Shown here: one piece after another, positions 63,926 to 64,000 of the stretch
Layout: every line of letters starts with the position of its first letter
How positions within the stretch are numbered: the stretch's first letter is position 1
From: Bacteroidales bacterium
GTDB lineage: Bacteria; Bacteroidota; Bacteroidia; Bacteroidales; Paludibacteraceae
DNA: 64,000 bases
Reading direction: 5' to 3'
NCBI GenBank assembly: GCA_012837935.1
Contig: DUQG01000032.1
Coordinates: forward strand, 36,527-100,526
The notes under the pieces: generated by a model
Databases searched by the model: none
The model's input: only the letters and a program-made list of their open reading frames with translations
What the model was told of the DNA's origin: nothing
Program-made: the position numbers and the translations under genes

Positions 63926-64000
63926 AGTTTCTAAAACACTTCAAATTGCTTCTTATAAACAGTTTGCATTACAGCAAAATATTTTAGTCGGTCAGTAGTG

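Larger units (their letters stand above)
63632..64000. other. 369-base terminal stretch: terminator plus six-hairpin element
   Basis: The terminator of the repeat protein (63634-63668) and compound element copy B (63701-63925) fill most of it. The last 75 bases are AT-rich with no recognised feature. Confidence 0.65.

Overview
The window looks like chromosomal DNA of a Bacteroidota member, most likely order Bacteroidales. The evidence is low GC content, 22 promoter -7 boxes that match the Bacteroidota consensus TAnnTTTG, the near absence of Shine-Dalgarno sites, several secreted proteins ending in type IX secretion (T9SS) sorting domains, a PorD-like (DUF4835) protein, a TonB-dependent receptor under a TPP riboswitch, and many families of short palindromic repeats between genes. 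No rRNA, CRISPR array, prophage or intact transposase gene was seen.

Layout. 1-10.4 kb: 3' end of mfd, a probable 6S RNA on the opposite strand, a TPR membrane protein, ribH, tRNA-Tyr and tRNA-Gly, mtaB-hisF, a secreted nuclease and a U32-family protein. 10.5-20.6 kb: a small protein with a sorting-like C-terminus, a giant 1884-aa T9SS adhesin made of about 373-aa repeats, an HU-like protein, a small GA-tract ORF and recA, all set in unusually repeat-rich DNA. 20.8-27.9 kb: a catabolic cluster of S-type sulfatase, T9SS lectin-like protein and T9SS GH89 alpha-N-acetylglucosaminidase. 28-38 kb: UvrD/PcrA helicase, acyltransferase, PH-domain protein, a HigBA-type toxin-antitoxin pair, a nitrilase-family amidase, a metallophosphoesterase, porD and recN. 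38-45 kb: thrS and the rimP-nusA-infB operon. 45-49.7 kb: yebC, a WecA-like transferase, an ABC-F ATPase and an RsmI-like methyltransferase, probably one operon. 49.7-64 kb: TPP-riboswitch receptor, lipoprotein, SAM-II-riboswitch metK, M6 protease with a broken start, small membrane protein, GH13 amylase with an internal stop, tpx, a DASS/TrkA-C permease, and a three-repeat orphan protein at the edge.

How the parts fit. Five secreted proteins (nuclease, giant adhesin, lectin-like protein, GH89 enzyme, M6 protease) carry T9SS-type C-termini, and PorD belongs to that export machinery. The sulfatase and GH89 enzyme suggest use of sulfated, GlcNAc-containing host or environmental glycans. Two metabolite-sensing RNAs tie thiamine uptake and SAM synthesis to their end products.

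The most unusual material lies between and within genes. Two inverted copies of a six-hairpin compound element occur, together with nested insertion-like palindromic elements. Repeats have been domesticated inside two coding sequences. Mini-hairpin leader repeats with covarying arms precede two surface-protein genes. A homopolymer frameshift sits right after the start codon of the M6 protease, and a single nonsense codon splits the amylase. A three-repeat orphan protein has its own promoter, folded leader and terminator, and I could not assign it to any family. All assignments are from reading the sequence; no database search was run.
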